The notes under the pieces: generated by a model
The model's database searches: none
The model's input: only the letters and a program-made list of their open reading frames with translations
Told to the model about the DNA's origin: nothing
Position numbers and translations under genes: made by a program
Part shown: piece after piece, positions 1 through 11,171 of the stretch
How positions within the stretch are numbered: position 1 is the stretch's first letter
Layout: each line of letters opens with the position of its first letter
Assembly (NCBI RefSeq): GCF_027595985.1
Contig: NC_073313.1
Coordinates: 109,176,552-109,240,551, forward strand
Reading direction: 5' to 3'
Source of the DNA: Sorex araneus
Lineage: Eukaryota > Chordata > Mammalia > Eulipotyphla > Soricidae
DNA length: 64,000 nucleotides

Positions 1-115
1 GGCTTCATTTTATGCTCCCTTCTGGAAGAAGCAGCTGTGAGCTCTGGAGGGTGTCCAATGAGGGGTTCCGGAGGTCACACCCGTAAGCCACCTCCTGCCT
101 GTGCCAGATAATCTC

Positions 116-304
116 CTCTGGGGCTGGATCGATAGTACAGCGGGTAGGGTATTTGCTTTGCATGTGGCCAGCCGACCTGGGTTCAATTCCCAGCATCACA
201 CATGGTCCCCGTGCACTGCCAGGAGTTATTCCTGAGTGCAGAGCCAGAAGTTAACCCCTGTGCATCTCTGGGTGTGACCCAAAAAGGAAAAACAAAAAAA
301 CAAA
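116..304 (+). mobile_element. SOR-like tRNA-derived SINE
   Basis: This is a near-complete copy of the shrew SINE. It has a head with A/B-box-like spacing (ggctggatcgatagtacag), a central TTCCCAGCATCAC, a GTGTGACCCAAAAAG tail and an A-rich end. An 11-bp direct repeat (cagataatctc) at 105-115 and 305-315 is the target-site duplication and fixes the boundaries. Confidence 0.93.
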
Positions 305-845
305 CAGATAATCTCATTGGCCACTGGTTAACATACCCCAACTTAATTCCACCCAGCTATAGATTATTCTAAAGAATTTCCTCACTGACTTACTGTTGCC
401 TGTCACTAGTCTTGCCTGTGTTATATAATAGGACTTCACATTTTTTCTTCAAGAACTTCAAGTCATTGGGAAGCTCAGAACTTACATAACATTATTTATA
501 AGCTTTTCCACATAGATATGAACTGACTTCTTAGCTTAAATTGTTGGGCAAGAATAGAAAATGACAATATAAACATTTAATTTTGCAACAGGTAAGACCA
601 AATTGCTCTGCTTTAAAATATAGGAGGAAAATGTCAGGATCTGATAAAATACTGCAGGAGAAGGCACTTGACATTTTGTACTGAATTCTTCATTAAGCAC
701 AGATGAATGGCCGCACCATATTTTCCACATTTTCTTACAAACTTTTTCAATAGGCATTGGTACTGGCAGTTAAAATGGTCTTTCTTTATTTGGGGGTGAT
801 TACCTTTTCTACTGTGTGATCTTATTTATTTTTCTTTGCTGGATC

Positions 846-1285
846 TTTCTTTTTTAACTTTTTTATTGAATCACTGTGAGATAGACCATTACAAAACTGT
901 TCATGATTGGATTTCAGTCACACAATATTCCAACACCCATCACTCCACCAGTGTACATTTCCCAGTATAGTGTCCCCAGATTCCTTCACATTACCCCAGG
1001 CCCCCACCCCCACCCCCACCCCCTGACTGCCTCTATTGCAGGCGATTTTCTTCTCTCGCACACACTTGCTCGCTCTATCTCTCTCTCTCGCTCCTTTTGG
1101 GCATTGTGCTGTCCAATATTGATACTGAAAGGTTCTCTAGAATATCTCTTTCCTAGTTTTAACCCTCAAATCTTGTTCAGCATGATCATTTCCAGCTATT
1201 ATTGTCATACTGGTCTCTCCTATATCTTACCTACCCTCAGCCCCACACACACTTGTGGTTAGTTCCAATAATTGTCTTTATTTTT
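846..1285 (-). mobile_element. L1 3' end (minus strand)
   Basis: Poly-T is followed by TTTATTGAATCACTGTGAGA, then a C-rich stretch, then the ACTTTTGGGCATT-like block. This is the reverse complement of the L1 3' UTR repeated many times in this window. The copy is moderately diverged and 5' truncated. It includes a (CCCCAC)n run at about 1,000-1,022, the complement of the G-rich tract of L1 3' UTRs. Confidence 0.8.
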
Positions 1286-1295
1286 AAAAAATGCA

Positions 1296-1850
1296 TGTCT
1301 GATAATGGATTACTATGCAGCCCTAAGAACAAAACCATTTAATTTGCAGCAACCTGGATGGAGATAGAGGACATAATACAGAATGAAGTAAGTCAAGAAG
1401 AGAGATACAAGGGGCTGGAGCAATAATACAGTAAGTAGGGTGTTTGCCTTGCACTCGGTCAACTTGGGTTCGATTCCCAACATCACATATGGTCCCCTGA
1501 GCACCGCCAGGGGCAATTCCTGAGTGCAGAGCCAGGGGTAAGCATCACCAGGTATGACCCAAGAAGCGAAAAAAAATAAAAGAAGAGAGATACAGAATGA
1601 TCTCTCTCATACGTTCATATGTGGGACTTAAAAATACACAGCAAGGTAGCAACAAAGGGTCAAAATAAAAATTACAGGAGGACTGATCCACACAATTGAG
1701 TTAGTGAGGGGGGTATTTTGAAAGGGAGGAGTTTTAGGGTCCTTGAGAAAGGGAGTTGGGTACACTCATGATGGGTGTTGGAATTCTGTGCATGACAAAC
1801 CTTCATTTACTGTAAACTACAAAATATCAATAAAAATGAATAAACAAAAT
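1296..1850 (+). mobile_element. L1 ORF2 end and 3' UTR, interrupted by a SINE
   Basis: The text ATGGATTACTATGCAGCCC, GCAACCTGGATGGAGATAGA and AAGTAAGTCAAGAAGAGAGA is the conserved end of L1 ORF2, still alignable by eye. It is followed by a G-rich 3' UTR and an A-rich end. The copy is 5' truncated and its ORF is broken. A younger SINE splits it at 1,410-1,579. Confidence 0.85.
1410..1579 (+). mobile_element. SOR-like SINE inserted in L1
   Basis: The head, core and tail of the shrew SINE are all present. The 15-bp duplication aagaagagagataca at 1,395-1,409 and 1,580-1,594 is L1 sequence, so this SINE is younger than the host L1. Confidence 0.95.
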
Positions 1851-2055
1851 TATGGATATGGTATAGTTTTTTTAAAAATTGATTGTTTATTCATGGTATT
1901 TTACATCCTGTGGTCCCTTGGTCTACACAATTTAAAAAATCTTCATTTAATCTTATAATTTAATACTTTAATTGCATGACCTATCAATACCACTAATTTC
2001 TTGCACATCTATATCTAAGGTTTATCTTCCTGGCACAAGCCCATATACACATATA

Positions 2056-2472
2056 CATCACTTGTCACTTGTATTACTTGTAGTCCCGTTGGTCTTCGAT
2101 TTGCTCGAGCGGGCACAAGTAACATCTCCACTTGTCCCTGTCTTGAGCTAGTGCAGCACAATGATATCTGCTTGCTCCAGAAACAGGAAGAGCCTCAAAA
2201 CGTTCATTCAGGGATTTGACGAAGAAATATGACCATCTAGTTGGTGGGCGGCCACGAGGTCTTCTGACATTCCATGGAATCCAGTCGGTAACAGCTCAAG
2301 TACAGCGGTCATCTCTGAATCGCATTACATGATCGGCCCATCTGATTTTTGATGCCTTGGCAAATGAGACAGAATCCCTGATTTTTGACCATTGACGGAG
2401 GTCAGAACTCCGGATTCCTTCTCTCACTTGAGTGAGACATGATATTTCCAGCATAGCTCTTTTTTTTTTACT
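2056..2472 (-). mobile_element. RTE LINE 3' end (minus strand, 5' truncated)
   Basis: The reverse complement matches the 3' part of the RTE copy at 62.5-62.9 kb. It has CTCAAGTGAGAGAAGGAATC near the end of the RT ORF, then the CCCGCTCGAGCAAATC block, and ends in short ACAAGTG-type repeats instead of poly-A, as RTE elements do. About 415 bp survive, with no intact ORF. It may have been carried here by the adjacent L1 (see findings). Confidence 0.85.
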
Positions 2473-3586
2473 TCTTTTTTTAAATTTATTTATTAGTGAG
2501 TCACAGTGAGGGTACAGTTACAGATTTATACATTTTCGTGCTCATGTTTCCCTCATACAAAGTTCGAGAACCCATCCCTTCACCGGTGCCCATTCTCCAC
2601 CACAAATAAGCCCAGAATCCCTCCCACCCCCCATCCTATCTCCCCCCACCCCACCCTGCCACTGTGGCAGAGTATTCCCTTTTGTTCTCTCTCTCTAATT
2701 AGGTGTTGTGGTTTGCAATAAAGGTGTTGAGTGGCCATTGTGTTCAGTCTCCATCACCCTTCCCCTGCGTGGCCTCCAACCACATTTTACTTGGTGTTCC
2801 CTTCTCTACTGAGTTGCCCTCTCCCCAGAATGTGAGGCCAGCTTCCAAGCCATGGAGTCAACCTCCTGGTACTTATTTCTACTATTCTTGGGTGTTAGTC
2901 TCCTACTCTTTTATTCTATATTCCACAGATGAGTGCAATCTTTCTATGTCTGTCTCTCTCTTTCTGACTCATTTCACTTAGCATGATACTTTCCATGTTG
3001 ATCCACTTATATGCAAAGTTCATGACCTCATTTTTTCTAACAGCTGCATAGTATTCCATTGTATAGATGTACCAAAGTTTCTTCAACCAGTCATCTGTTC
3101 TAGGGCACTCGGGTTTTATCCAGATTCTGGCTATTGTAAATAGAGCTGTGATGAACCTATGAGTGCAGATGTCATTTCAACTATACATTTTTGCTTCTCT
3201 GAGATATATTCCCAGCATTGGTATTGCTGGGTCAAATGGGAGCTCAATTTCTAATTTTTTGAGAATCGTCCATATTGTTTTCCAAAAGGGCTGAACCAGC
3301 CGGCATTCCCACCAGCAGTGTAGAAGGGTCCCTTTCTCCCCACATCCTCTCTAACAGCAGTTGCTTTTGTTCTTTTGGATGTGTGTCAGTCTCTGTGGTG
3401 TGAGGTGGTATCTCATGGTTGTTTTGATCTGCATCTCCCTGATGATTAGTGATGTAGAGCACTTTTTCATGTGCCTTTTGGCCATTAGTATCTCTTCCTT
3501 GGGAAAGTTTCTGTTCATTTCTTTGCCCCATTTTCTGATGGGGTTGGATGTTTTCTTTTTGTAAAGTTCAACCAGTGCTTTATATA
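2473..3586 (-). mobile_element. L1 ORF2 end and 3' UTR (minus strand)
   Basis: This is the longest young-looking L1 piece near the left edge. On the minus strand it runs from the C-terminal part of ORF2 (3,586 down to about 2,940) into the 3' UTR and A-rich tail near 2,490-2,473. Landmarks on the plus strand are GCATAGTATTCCATTGTATA, TGCTGGGTCAAATGGGAGCT and CAGTCTCTGTGGTGTGAGGT, which are typical reverse-strand L1 text. The 5' truncation at 3,586 abuts a direct repeat (3,587-3,600) whose partner lies at 1,854-1,867. Confidence 0.88.
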
Positions 3587-3825
3587 GGATATGGTATGGT
3601 TTTTAAATCATCATATTAATGACATAAGTATTCTGGCATTCAGATAGTGAGTCAGAATTACTAAATTGCTCCCTTGAAGTGATCTTAATTCCTGGAATAA
3701 TTAATTCATTATCACTGTCATCAATTATTTTTTTAATGTAGGAGTACTGCTAATTCAATCAGCCATTGATTAAACTCATTGAATTGGGCATTAACTCCAC
3801 ATTACTTTTTTTATTCAGAATGTTA

Positions 3826-4890
3826 AATTTATTTTTTTATTATTATTATTATTATTATTAATTGGTCACTGTGAAATACAGTTACAAAGCTTTCCTGTTT
3901 GAGTTTCAGTCATACAATGATCGATCACTCTACTCTCCATCAGTGCAGGTCCCAAATAAGGTTCCAAATATCCACCCCCTGTCCCACCCTCCCCCCTGCC
4001 TCTATGTCAGACAATTCCCCCCATATTCTCTTTTCTGTTGCTTGTTATGAATAGCATAAGATGTTGTGCAGCCTCAAGAGAGGCTACGTGTTCTTGGGAT
4101 TCTAAAATTTTAGATAATTAGGGTCTGGAGAATCTCTGCAGCAAGCTGCTCGGTTCAGAGATTCCTTTGTGTGTCTCTGGATCATGGCCATTAAGGAGCT
4201 CAAATAGTAGGTAGAGGCGTTTGTGGGCATGATTTCCAGGGTCCCATGGGGATGGGGGATGGGGGATGAGAAGAACCGAACCGGCCCATCCCCTATTCTT
4301 TCAGGCCTGGAGTTTGTAGTCACTGAACCTGTGTACCTGCACTTATCATTGGGTTCTAGAAGTTGACAGCTGCTGCTGTTTTTAGGGGACAGGTGCAGGG
4401 ATGACACCTGCCCCTGTCTGAGGCACCCCAGTGAAGTTTGCCTGTCTTAATGTCCGGAGGCCTCTCTGCAGCAGGCTGCTCGGTTTGGAGATTATTTTGT
4501 GTGTCTCTGGATCATGGCCCTTGCTTTCATCTTTTCCAGAGAAACAAACTATTGGCATATGCCCTGCAGGGCACACCCACTCGCTCGAATTATGCTGCGT
4601 TGCTGGCCCTAACTGCGGCTTTTGATCTCTTTCAAGATTTATGGGTCTCTGAAATAAGGACAATAAATGAGCTTGTACAGCTGAACCAGAGGTGGTTTGT
4701 GGGTGTGGCTCACACATACTTAACATTTGGCCGTTTAATTTCTTGGCAAACTTAGCCCCAAGTTGTTAGGGTCTGGTCATAGGCACAGAAGCAATTTGGG
4801 GGTATCTTGAAGGCTGAATGCATCATTAGGCTGCTGATGCACTTGCCCCGCAGGTACAGGTTGAACTGCTGGTGGCACCATACCCCTGTA
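3826..4890 (-). mobile_element. Composite retroelement, copy D (minus strand)
   Basis: Read on the minus strand, a 5' module (4,890-4,640) is shared with 59,236-59,490. Next come two copies of a roughly 330-bp unit, both containing GGATCATGGCC and CTGCTCGGTT (plus-strand positions about 4,455-4,519 and 4,123-4,190). An AT-rich middle follows (about 4,040-4,130), then an L1-type 3' UTR with a (TTA)n/poly-T end at 3,826-3,860. No ORF fits the unit. It shares its order of modules with copies A, B and C. I could not find a clean target-site duplication, so the outer limits are approximate. Confidence 0.7.
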
Positions 4891-5104
4891 TCAATGATTT
4901 TGCTTCCAATTTTAGATGTAATGTGTTTGGTCAGTTGTTTTTATCTGAAGCAAAAGTGCATGTCAGTCTATTTTCATGCTATTTCTACAATATGATAAAC
5001 ATGATTGTGGAAAAGACAATGTTGCCCCAGTTTATAATTTACAATCTTCTAACTCCTTTGGAAAATATTATTGAGATTACATATGTTAAAATAAGCCTCT
5101 CTAA

Positions 5105-5418
5105 CTAGAGACTGAACACAATGGCCGCTCAACACCTTTATTACAAACCACAACACATAATCAAAGAGAGAGAACAAAAGGGAATACCCTGCCATAGTGG
5201 CAGTGTGGGATGGGGGGAGACGGGACTGGGGAGTGTGGGAGGGACGCTGGGTTTACTGGTGGTGGAGAACGGGCACTGGTGAAGGGATGGGTTCTCGAAC
5301 TTTGTATGGGGGAAACATGAGCACAAAAATGTATAAATCTGTGACTGTACCCTCACGGTGATTCACTAATTAAAAATAAAAAATAAAAATTAAAAAAGGG
5401 CAACCTTCAAAAAAAATC
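5105..5418 (+). mobile_element. L1 3' end with target-site duplication
   Basis: This is a 5'-truncated L1 3' UTR: CAACACCTTTATTACAAACC, a G-rich tract, GGTTCTCGAACTTTGTATG, GTGATTCACTAATTAAAAAT and an A-rich tail. The flanking repeat agcctctctaa at 5,094-5,104 and 5,419-5,429 fixes both ends. Confidence 0.92.
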
Positions 5419-5429
5419 AGCCTCTCTAA

Positions 5430-6555
5430 TACCAACACAGATAGTATCAGTATGATTTTAAAAATACTGTACACTATAGGCTCAAATTACTATAGCCCAA
5501 ATAAGACAGTTTATACACAAGGAGACAATTCCATGAGGTTCATTCCTGCATTTATAATTTTGCAAAGAATCCTTCTGCTATATGAGAGTTGCATGGTGGC
5601 ATTAATGCCAATTTACTTATCAGTGACATGTATATTAATACTGTATTAGCTTATGATACTAGGAAAAGTATCTATAATTTAGAATCTTCCCCTTCTATTA
5701 TTATGCAAGTTAAGCAAATATATCCCTTTTCAGATTCAAAACCCTCATTTAGCTCCATAGTACACTTCTGTGTTCTTTTATAATTCATCTGAATTATTTT
5801 GTGGGTTATAAATACTTATTTTAGACCTATTCTTCACATGTTTTATCATCTCTAGCAGTCCATAGATTATTAAAGAAGCTAATGCCTTGATGTCCTATGC
5901 TCTGACACCTGCACTATGAGGGGTGTGATTTTGGTAATTCTAAACCCGTACACCTCTATGATCTTTCAGTAACATTATGCCTCTGGTAAGTAAATGTTAG
6001 ATTCATCACATTATCAAATACCTAATAATCTACTAGACTTCTTCATGTAACCCCATGTTTTCAAGTCTTCAGATTTTCCATGAGCTTTTATTCCACCCTT
6101 TCAGCATCCATCATAATCAAAGGAGTTTTCTCCTTTCCCCACTTAATGAATAACTTATTATCATGTTGTCCATAATTGTCATGAGGCTTAACTACAGATG
6201 AGGTGGTACCTGCACCTGCAGAATTCAAAGTACAAGTTTGGCTCCTTAGTTCTATGTGCTCCAAAATCAAAGAAATAAAATCTTCCTGAAAGGAAGATGT
6301 CTTTTCCAAACAAGGTATGTATGTATGTTGGCCCAGAGACTTTAACAATTGCCTATTGGTTGAAATACACCCCCTGACTCACTGTGGTAAGTTCATTCTA
6401 TTTTTCTTTTCCCTATAAATATGCCAACCACTTGGGCTCATTCAGGAGGCATTCAGTTCCTTAATGGTACACTCATCTATCACCTTACATTAACATTGAA
6501 TTTGGTATTTATTCTATTCAAGGCTGGTAGAAAATGTCTTGGATGTCAACCTGAA
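5430..6555. other. No gene or recognisable repeat
   Basis: AT-rich intergenic DNA. Short ORFs occur but none has the look of a protein family or of exons with splice sites. I see no structured feature here. Confidence 0.5.
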
Positions 6556-6559
6556 TATA

Positions 6560-6655
6560 TATTTGCAGTTTTGTGGGGTGGGAATAGACAGGTGCTAGGT
6601 ATCATGTATGCTAGGCACATGCTCTATAACTAAGACATATTTCAGGCCCCAGATT
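6560..6655 (-). mobile_element. Old tRNA-like SINE relic
   Basis: The stretch GTATGCTAGGCACATGCTCT followed by an ATAACTAAG and CAGGCCCC end reads as the reverse complement of a tRNA-derived head. It is closer to a tRNA-Ala type head (gctaggcaagtgctctaccactgag in other mammals) than to the SOR-like head. The copy is strongly diverged and its limits are approximate. Confidence 0.45.
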
Positions 6656-6867
6656 CTGCTTTAGTTCAGTTGCATAGCATGTTTCTTAAATCTCTATACC
6701 TTCCTGTGGTACTTCCTCCCCACAAAATGTCTCTGAATATTAGAGTATGCCAGCAAAAAATAGTGAAAGTAAAACTAGCATTCCTAATAGGGTAGTAATG
6801 CTGTAACGAAATGGTTTCTTACTGGATCCCACCAACTCTGGCTTTTGCCTCAACGAGACTGTCATGC

Positions 6868-7130
6868 AATCTCTCTCTTAAGTGGAATATAAAGAAACAT
6901 ATTAAGGTAATAGTAAGTGACTAAAGATAGTAGAGCATTACAACTGGTATATAGAACTGAGTTTACCATGATACGGGGACAGGAGGTGAGGGGAGACACC
7001 AAGATAATGGTAGAGGGAAGCAGACACTCTGGTGGAAGATGTGGTATTTGAATGTTGCATGCATGAAACCATATCATGAATGGTATTATAAATCACAGTG
7101 ACTTAAATAAAAATTTTAAGATAATTAATG
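6868..7130 (+). mobile_element. Old L1 3' end
   Basis: A G-rich region is followed by TTGAATGTTGCATGCATGAA, ATTATAAATCACAGTGACTT and AAATAAAAATTTTAAG. The order matches the ends of older L1 3' UTRs elsewhere in this window (1,790-1,850; 9,700-9,785; 33,220-33,295). Confidence 0.65.
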
Positions 7131-7416
7131 AAACATTAACTTTAAGAAAGTTGTTGTAGCTTATCTATGAAAAACTATGATCACCCATACTCAGAATTCA
7201 TTGACTCACAAGCTATCAACTTATCATTAGTTAAACTTTTTAAGTGAAAATTTTATGTTTTAAAGTTAGAACAGCATATACCACCATCATTAAACATTTT
7301 AAAATGACAAGCTTGTACTTTAAAGTTATAACAGCATTTCCCATTTATCTGAGTGTTAGCTTCTTTATTTATAAAGAGGGTAAAATATATCATGAGGCTG
7401 TGAATAAAAACACATT

Positions 7417-7733
7417 TTTAAAAATTTTAATGAATCACTGTTAGATAGTTACAAGCTTTCATGTTTGGGTTACAATCCCACAATGATACACCCATCCCTC
7501 CACCTGTGCACATTCCCCACCACCAATATCCCGGGTATCTCCCCCTTTCCCACCCTCCCCCTGCCTCTATGGCAGACAATATTCCCCATACTCTCTCTCT
7601 ACTTTTGGGCATTATAGCTTGCAACACAGACACTGAGAGGTCATCATGTTTGGTCCATTATCTACTTTCGGCATGCATCTCCAATCCCAACTGGTTCCTC
7701 CAGCCATCATTTTCTTAGTGATCCCTTCTCTAA
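7417..7733 (-). mobile_element. L1 3' end (minus strand) with 16-bp target-site duplication
   Basis: This is a young-looking copy. T-rich start, TTTTAATGAATCACTGTTAG, CAAGCTTTCATGTTTGGG, a C-rich tract, ACTTTTGGGCATTATAGCTT, TATCTACTTTCGGCATGC. The repeat tgaataaaaacacatt lies at 7,401-7,416 and 7,734-7,749. Confidence 0.95.
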
Positions 7734-8024
7734 TGAATAAAAACACATTAACATATAACATATCTATTTAAGAACAGAGTAGGCATTCAGTAAGTGACAC
7801 CTGCTATTATCATGCTTTTTAAAAAACCCAAGCCAAACAGAACACCATAGTAACCATTGCACTGGGTGAACATTTACTGGTAATCCAAACACAGAGATTT
7901 ATTGTTTCCCAATGAGACTGTAGACATGATTATAGACTTTCTGATCCTCTATAGGACAAGTCTAGGTGGGCCACACTTATAGAAGTATGCAAATGGTGTG
8001 ACAATGAAATATATATATATATAG

Positions 8025-8192
8025 TTTTTATATTTGGACCACAGTTGTCAATGCTCAGGAGTTTTCTGCTCTCAGGAATTGTTCCTTGCAGAGCTCTGGG
8101 GACCATATGGGATGCTGGGAATCGAACCTGAGTCACCCACGTTCAAGGCAAACACCCTACCTGCTATATTATCTCTCTATCTCTGACCCCAT
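8025..8192 (-). mobile_element. SOR-like SINE (minus strand)
   Basis: The plus strand shows GGGGACCATATGGGATGCTG, GGGAATCGAACCTGAGTCA and AAGGCAAACACCCTACCTGC, ending in TCTCTGACCCC. This is the full reverse complement of the SINE, moderately diverged. It lies next to an ATATAT run at 8,009-8,022. Confidence 0.9.
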
Positions 8193-8377
8193 TTAAAAAT
8201 AATTAACACCCAAAGGCAAGAAATCATTGTTCACTAACACCAGAAATTTGTTTCTGGAAATGACATCAGTTATGTTTTGTAAATTGCTAAGGATTTGTGC
8301 TGTGCAAAGCAAACCCATAGTTCTCATTTGTGTTTCAAGTTCTCATCTATGTTTGAATAAAATAACTATTTTTGTTT

Positions 8378-8690
8378 GTTTATGTATATTTTAAATTTAG
8401 TCACTATGAAGATACAAAATTATTCAAAATTGGGTTTCAGACATACACTGTCTCAACACCAAGATCTCTTCACCAGTGTCAACTTCCCTCCACCAATGCA
8501 TTTCATCCCCATTTGCCTCCCACTCACCAGTTATCTTTACAGGGTTTTATACATTACATTTTACCACCTTTCATCACCATCTCCTCTTCCTGGTAAAATA
8601 CTTCCCTCTACCAAAGCCTTGTGTCTTCTCCAATCTTGTGCTATCCCCCTCCCCCTCCCCAAGTGGCTTGTTTCCTGCTGAATACAAGTT
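8378..8690 (-). mobile_element. Diverged L1 3' end (minus strand)
   Basis: TTTAAATTTAGTCACTATGA, a GGGTTTCAGACATACACTG block and a C-rich tract appear in the usual order of reverse-strand L1 3' UTR. It is much more diverged than the copy at 7.4 kb. Confidence 0.65.
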
Positions 8691-9369
8691 CTCATGTAAA
8701 ATAACTAGTTTTTTAATAGCCATAAATTTCTTCACGTATGTCGAAACTATTGTGTAATAATCTTAGAGCAATATGATAGCACTATCAGGGATGTTTGAAA
8801 TCCAGTTGTTTTCTTCTATCTTAGTAGTAAGCAATATGGCATCCATGGAAGACCTGGTTAATCTGTAATTTAATTATAAAATGAAAAAATCAGACAATTT
8901 TATTGTATATAAACCATACCTGAATAAAGCTAATTAAAGAGAAGTAACAGAGCTATGAGTGAGTGACTGAATAAATGAGTGAATTTATGTATAAATATAT
9001 AATTGAATTATATCTCACCACTTTCATGGGAAACAATCTGACTCAATACAACCTCATTTCTTGCTTACATTGATGCACTAGACTCAAATTTTCTCTTTGC
9101 TTCTACCCTTGTGTGCTTAATTATAGTATTAAGCACATAAATTTTAATATTGTTCTAGCGTAATGACAAAGTCTTTATAATAACTTACAAGACCCTCCAC
9201 AGTGTGTATCACCTTCTTGACCTCTTCTCAGTACACTAGTTCCTTGGTATTACACAAACATTTTAGGTATGTGTTTGCTTCACAGCCTCTATGGTAGTTG
9301 TTTTTTTCATACTAGAAACTCTTCTCAGAGATAGTCACATATTCCATGCTTAAATTCCTTCAAGTATTT
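8691..9369. other. No gene or recognisable repeat
   Basis: AT-rich sequence with no convincing coding potential, RNA gene or repeat that I can name. Confidence 0.45.
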
Positions 9370-9387
9370 GCTCAAATATATCCTTTT

Positions 9388-9559
9388 TTGTTTATTTGTT
9401 TTTTTGGCCACACTTGGCAGTGCTCAGGGCTTACTTCTGGCTCTGTGTTCAGTCATCATTACTGGCTTGACTTGGGGGAACACACATGGTGCTGTGGATT
9501 GAACCATGACTGGCAGTGTGAAAGACAAACACTTTACTCCCAGTACTATATCTCTAGCC
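9388..9559 (-). mobile_element. Diverged SOR-like SINE (minus strand)
   Basis: TTTTTTGGCCACACTTGGCA, GTGCTCAGGGCTTACTTCTG, GGAACACACATGGTGCTGTG and ATATCTCTAGCCC are the reverse-complement landmarks. The flanks ctcaaatatatcctttt (9,371-9,387) and ctcaaatatgtccttt (9,560-9,575) are a diverged target-site duplication. Confidence 0.85.
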
Positions 9560-9589
9560 CTCAAATATGTCCTTTCTAGAATATAACAA

Positions 9590-9785
9590 AGAACAACACA
9601 ACGAGTGAACGGATCCACACAAATGAGCTTGGGTGGGAGGAGAGGTTGGAAAGGGAGGGGCAATGGGTTCCTTTGGGAAGGGAGGTAGGTATGGTGAGAG
9701 GTACTGTGTTGGAATTTTGTGCATGGAAAACTATCGTTAATAGAATTATAAATCACAGAACCTCAACCAATTAAGAGAAAGTTTA
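9590..9785 (+). mobile_element. Old L1 3' end
   Basis: GTGAACGGATCCACACAAAT, a G-rich tract, TGTTGGAATTTTGTGCATGG, ATTATAAATCACAGAACCTC and an A-rich end. This is the older L1 3' UTR type, like 1,680-1,850. Confidence 0.7.
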
Positions 9786-10028
9786 AAAAATTAAGGGACT
9801 TTGATTACCCCCATTGCAACTACACTCCCTACATCAGAACTCAGTGTATATTTATCTATTACTTTTCTCCAGAACATCTATCAACATTTTATACTTCTAC
9901 CATTTACTTATACTTAGGGGCTATCTTTTTCAAAAATTGATACTGGGACAAGTTGGTATCCAGATACAAGATCATTAATTTGTACTGTTATGACGTGTAC
10001 AACATTTAACTCAAAAGAGATCAAAGTC

Positions 10029-10310
10029 TGGGCCAATAAAGATAGTGCAATGGTTAAGGAAAATGGCTTGCATGTGGCCAACACTGATTTGATGCCCTGC
10101 ACCACATGGTTCACCACGCATCAGTAGGCTTAACTCTGGTGGCCCGTGAGAACTGCTGGGTGTGGTTCCGGTAATGGCAGGCACTGCAGGGTCCAAGCAA
10201 TAGTGCATTTTCAGGGTCTTGCATTGAAACACCAGTGTGGTTGGCTAAGAATCAGCAGGAGGGAGTCCCAGGCCTCCTGAGCACACTTTGAAAACACCCC
10301 AGCAAAAAGG
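10029..10310 (+). mobile_element. Diverged SINE, longer than usual
   Basis: The head GGGCCAATAAAGATAGTGCA and GGCTTGCATGTGGCCAACA, then ACCACATGGTTCACCACGCA, follow the SOR-like plan. The element is about 280 bp, some 100 bp longer than other copies. The duplication gatcaaagtc at 10,019-10,028 and 10,311-10,320 brackets the whole length, so the extra part moved with it or arose inside it. Confidence 0.7.
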
Positions 10311-10529
10311 GATCAAAGTCACCATGTTAGAGATAAAAGTGATAAAGTGAAAAACTCTTTGAAAACACATAAACTTAAATCTATGATATTGGATTATGCA
10401 ATATTTCCTTGGACATCACGCAAAAAGCATAAGCAAAAAAAGAAAAAAATGACATCACCAAAAGTAAAAATCTTTGTACTTCAAAGGAGATCAAATAAGG
10501 GAGAATATTCACAAATCACTATCTGTTCT

Positions 10530-10790
10530 TTTTGTTCTTTCTAAATTTCATTTTATTAAAGCACCATGAATTACAAAGTTATTCATAGTTGAGTTTTGAC
10601 GTGCGATGTTCCATCACCAAACCCACTACCAATCAACTTCACCCTCACCAGTGTTCCCATATTCCCTCTCCTATCCCCCACCTCCAGCCCCAGCCTACCC
10701 TCTTAACAGACACCTTTAAATCTTGGGTCTTACAATTTCAGTGTTCCTGACTCTGTGCTTAGTATATTTAGATTTACCATTCCTTAACAC
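10530..10790 (-). mobile_element. Diverged L1 3' end (minus strand)
   Basis: TTTCATTTTATTAAAGCACC, ACAAAGTTATTCATAGTTGA, then GATGTTCCATCACCAAACCC and a C-rich tract, in the order of a reverse-strand L1 3' UTR. Confidence 0.6.
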
Positions 10791-10941
10791 CACCAATGTA
10801 TCTGATCTATTATTGAAATACAAATTATATAAAGAACAGTTAAAAATCAATAATACATTTTAATGAAGTAAATTTTGTGGCCAAGAATGGAATTAAACAA
10901 AATTTAATTTTTCATAAACAAAATGTAGTATACATATGCTG

Positions 10942-11171
10942 GAGCTATAACGCAGCGTGTAGGGTGTTCTCCTTGCATGCAGCCGACCTGGGTTTGATTC
11001 TTCCACCCCTCTCGGAGAGCCCGGCAAGCTACCGAGAGTATCCTGCCCGCACGGCAGAGCCTGGCAAGCTACCTATGGCATATTTGATATGCCAAAAACA
11101 GTAACAAATCTCACAATGGAGACGTTACTGGTGCCAGCTCGAGGAAATCAATGAACAATGGGATGACAGTG
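10942..11171 (+). mobile_element. Chimeric SINE: tRNA-like head + RTE 5' UTR + RTE 3' end
   Basis: The first 60 bp is the SOR-like head (GCGTGTAGGGTGTTCTCCTT, CCGACCTGGGTTTGATTC). At about 11,005 it switches to CTCTCGGAGAGCCCGGCAAG and later GATATGCCAAAAACAGTAAC, which match the RTE 5' UTR at 59,907-59,970. At about 11,115 it switches to TGGAGACGTTACTGGTGCC and AACAATGGGATGACAGTGAC, which match the RTE 3' end at 62,855-62,930. A 40-bp segment with GGCAAGCTAC is tandemly repeated in the middle. The duplication acatatgctg at 10,932-10,941 and 11,172-11,181 shows it inserted as one unit. RTE is the likely mobilising LINE, because the 3' end is RTE-like and there is no poly-A. Confidence 0.88.

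Noticed and set aside
3244..3531. Minus-strand ORF of 95 codons
   Set aside because: It is the decayed L1 ORF2/3' end region, not a host gene.
4382..4755. Overlapping ORFs of 105-114 codons on both strands
   Set aside because: They lie within composite copy D, and the tandem partner unit does not preserve either frame.
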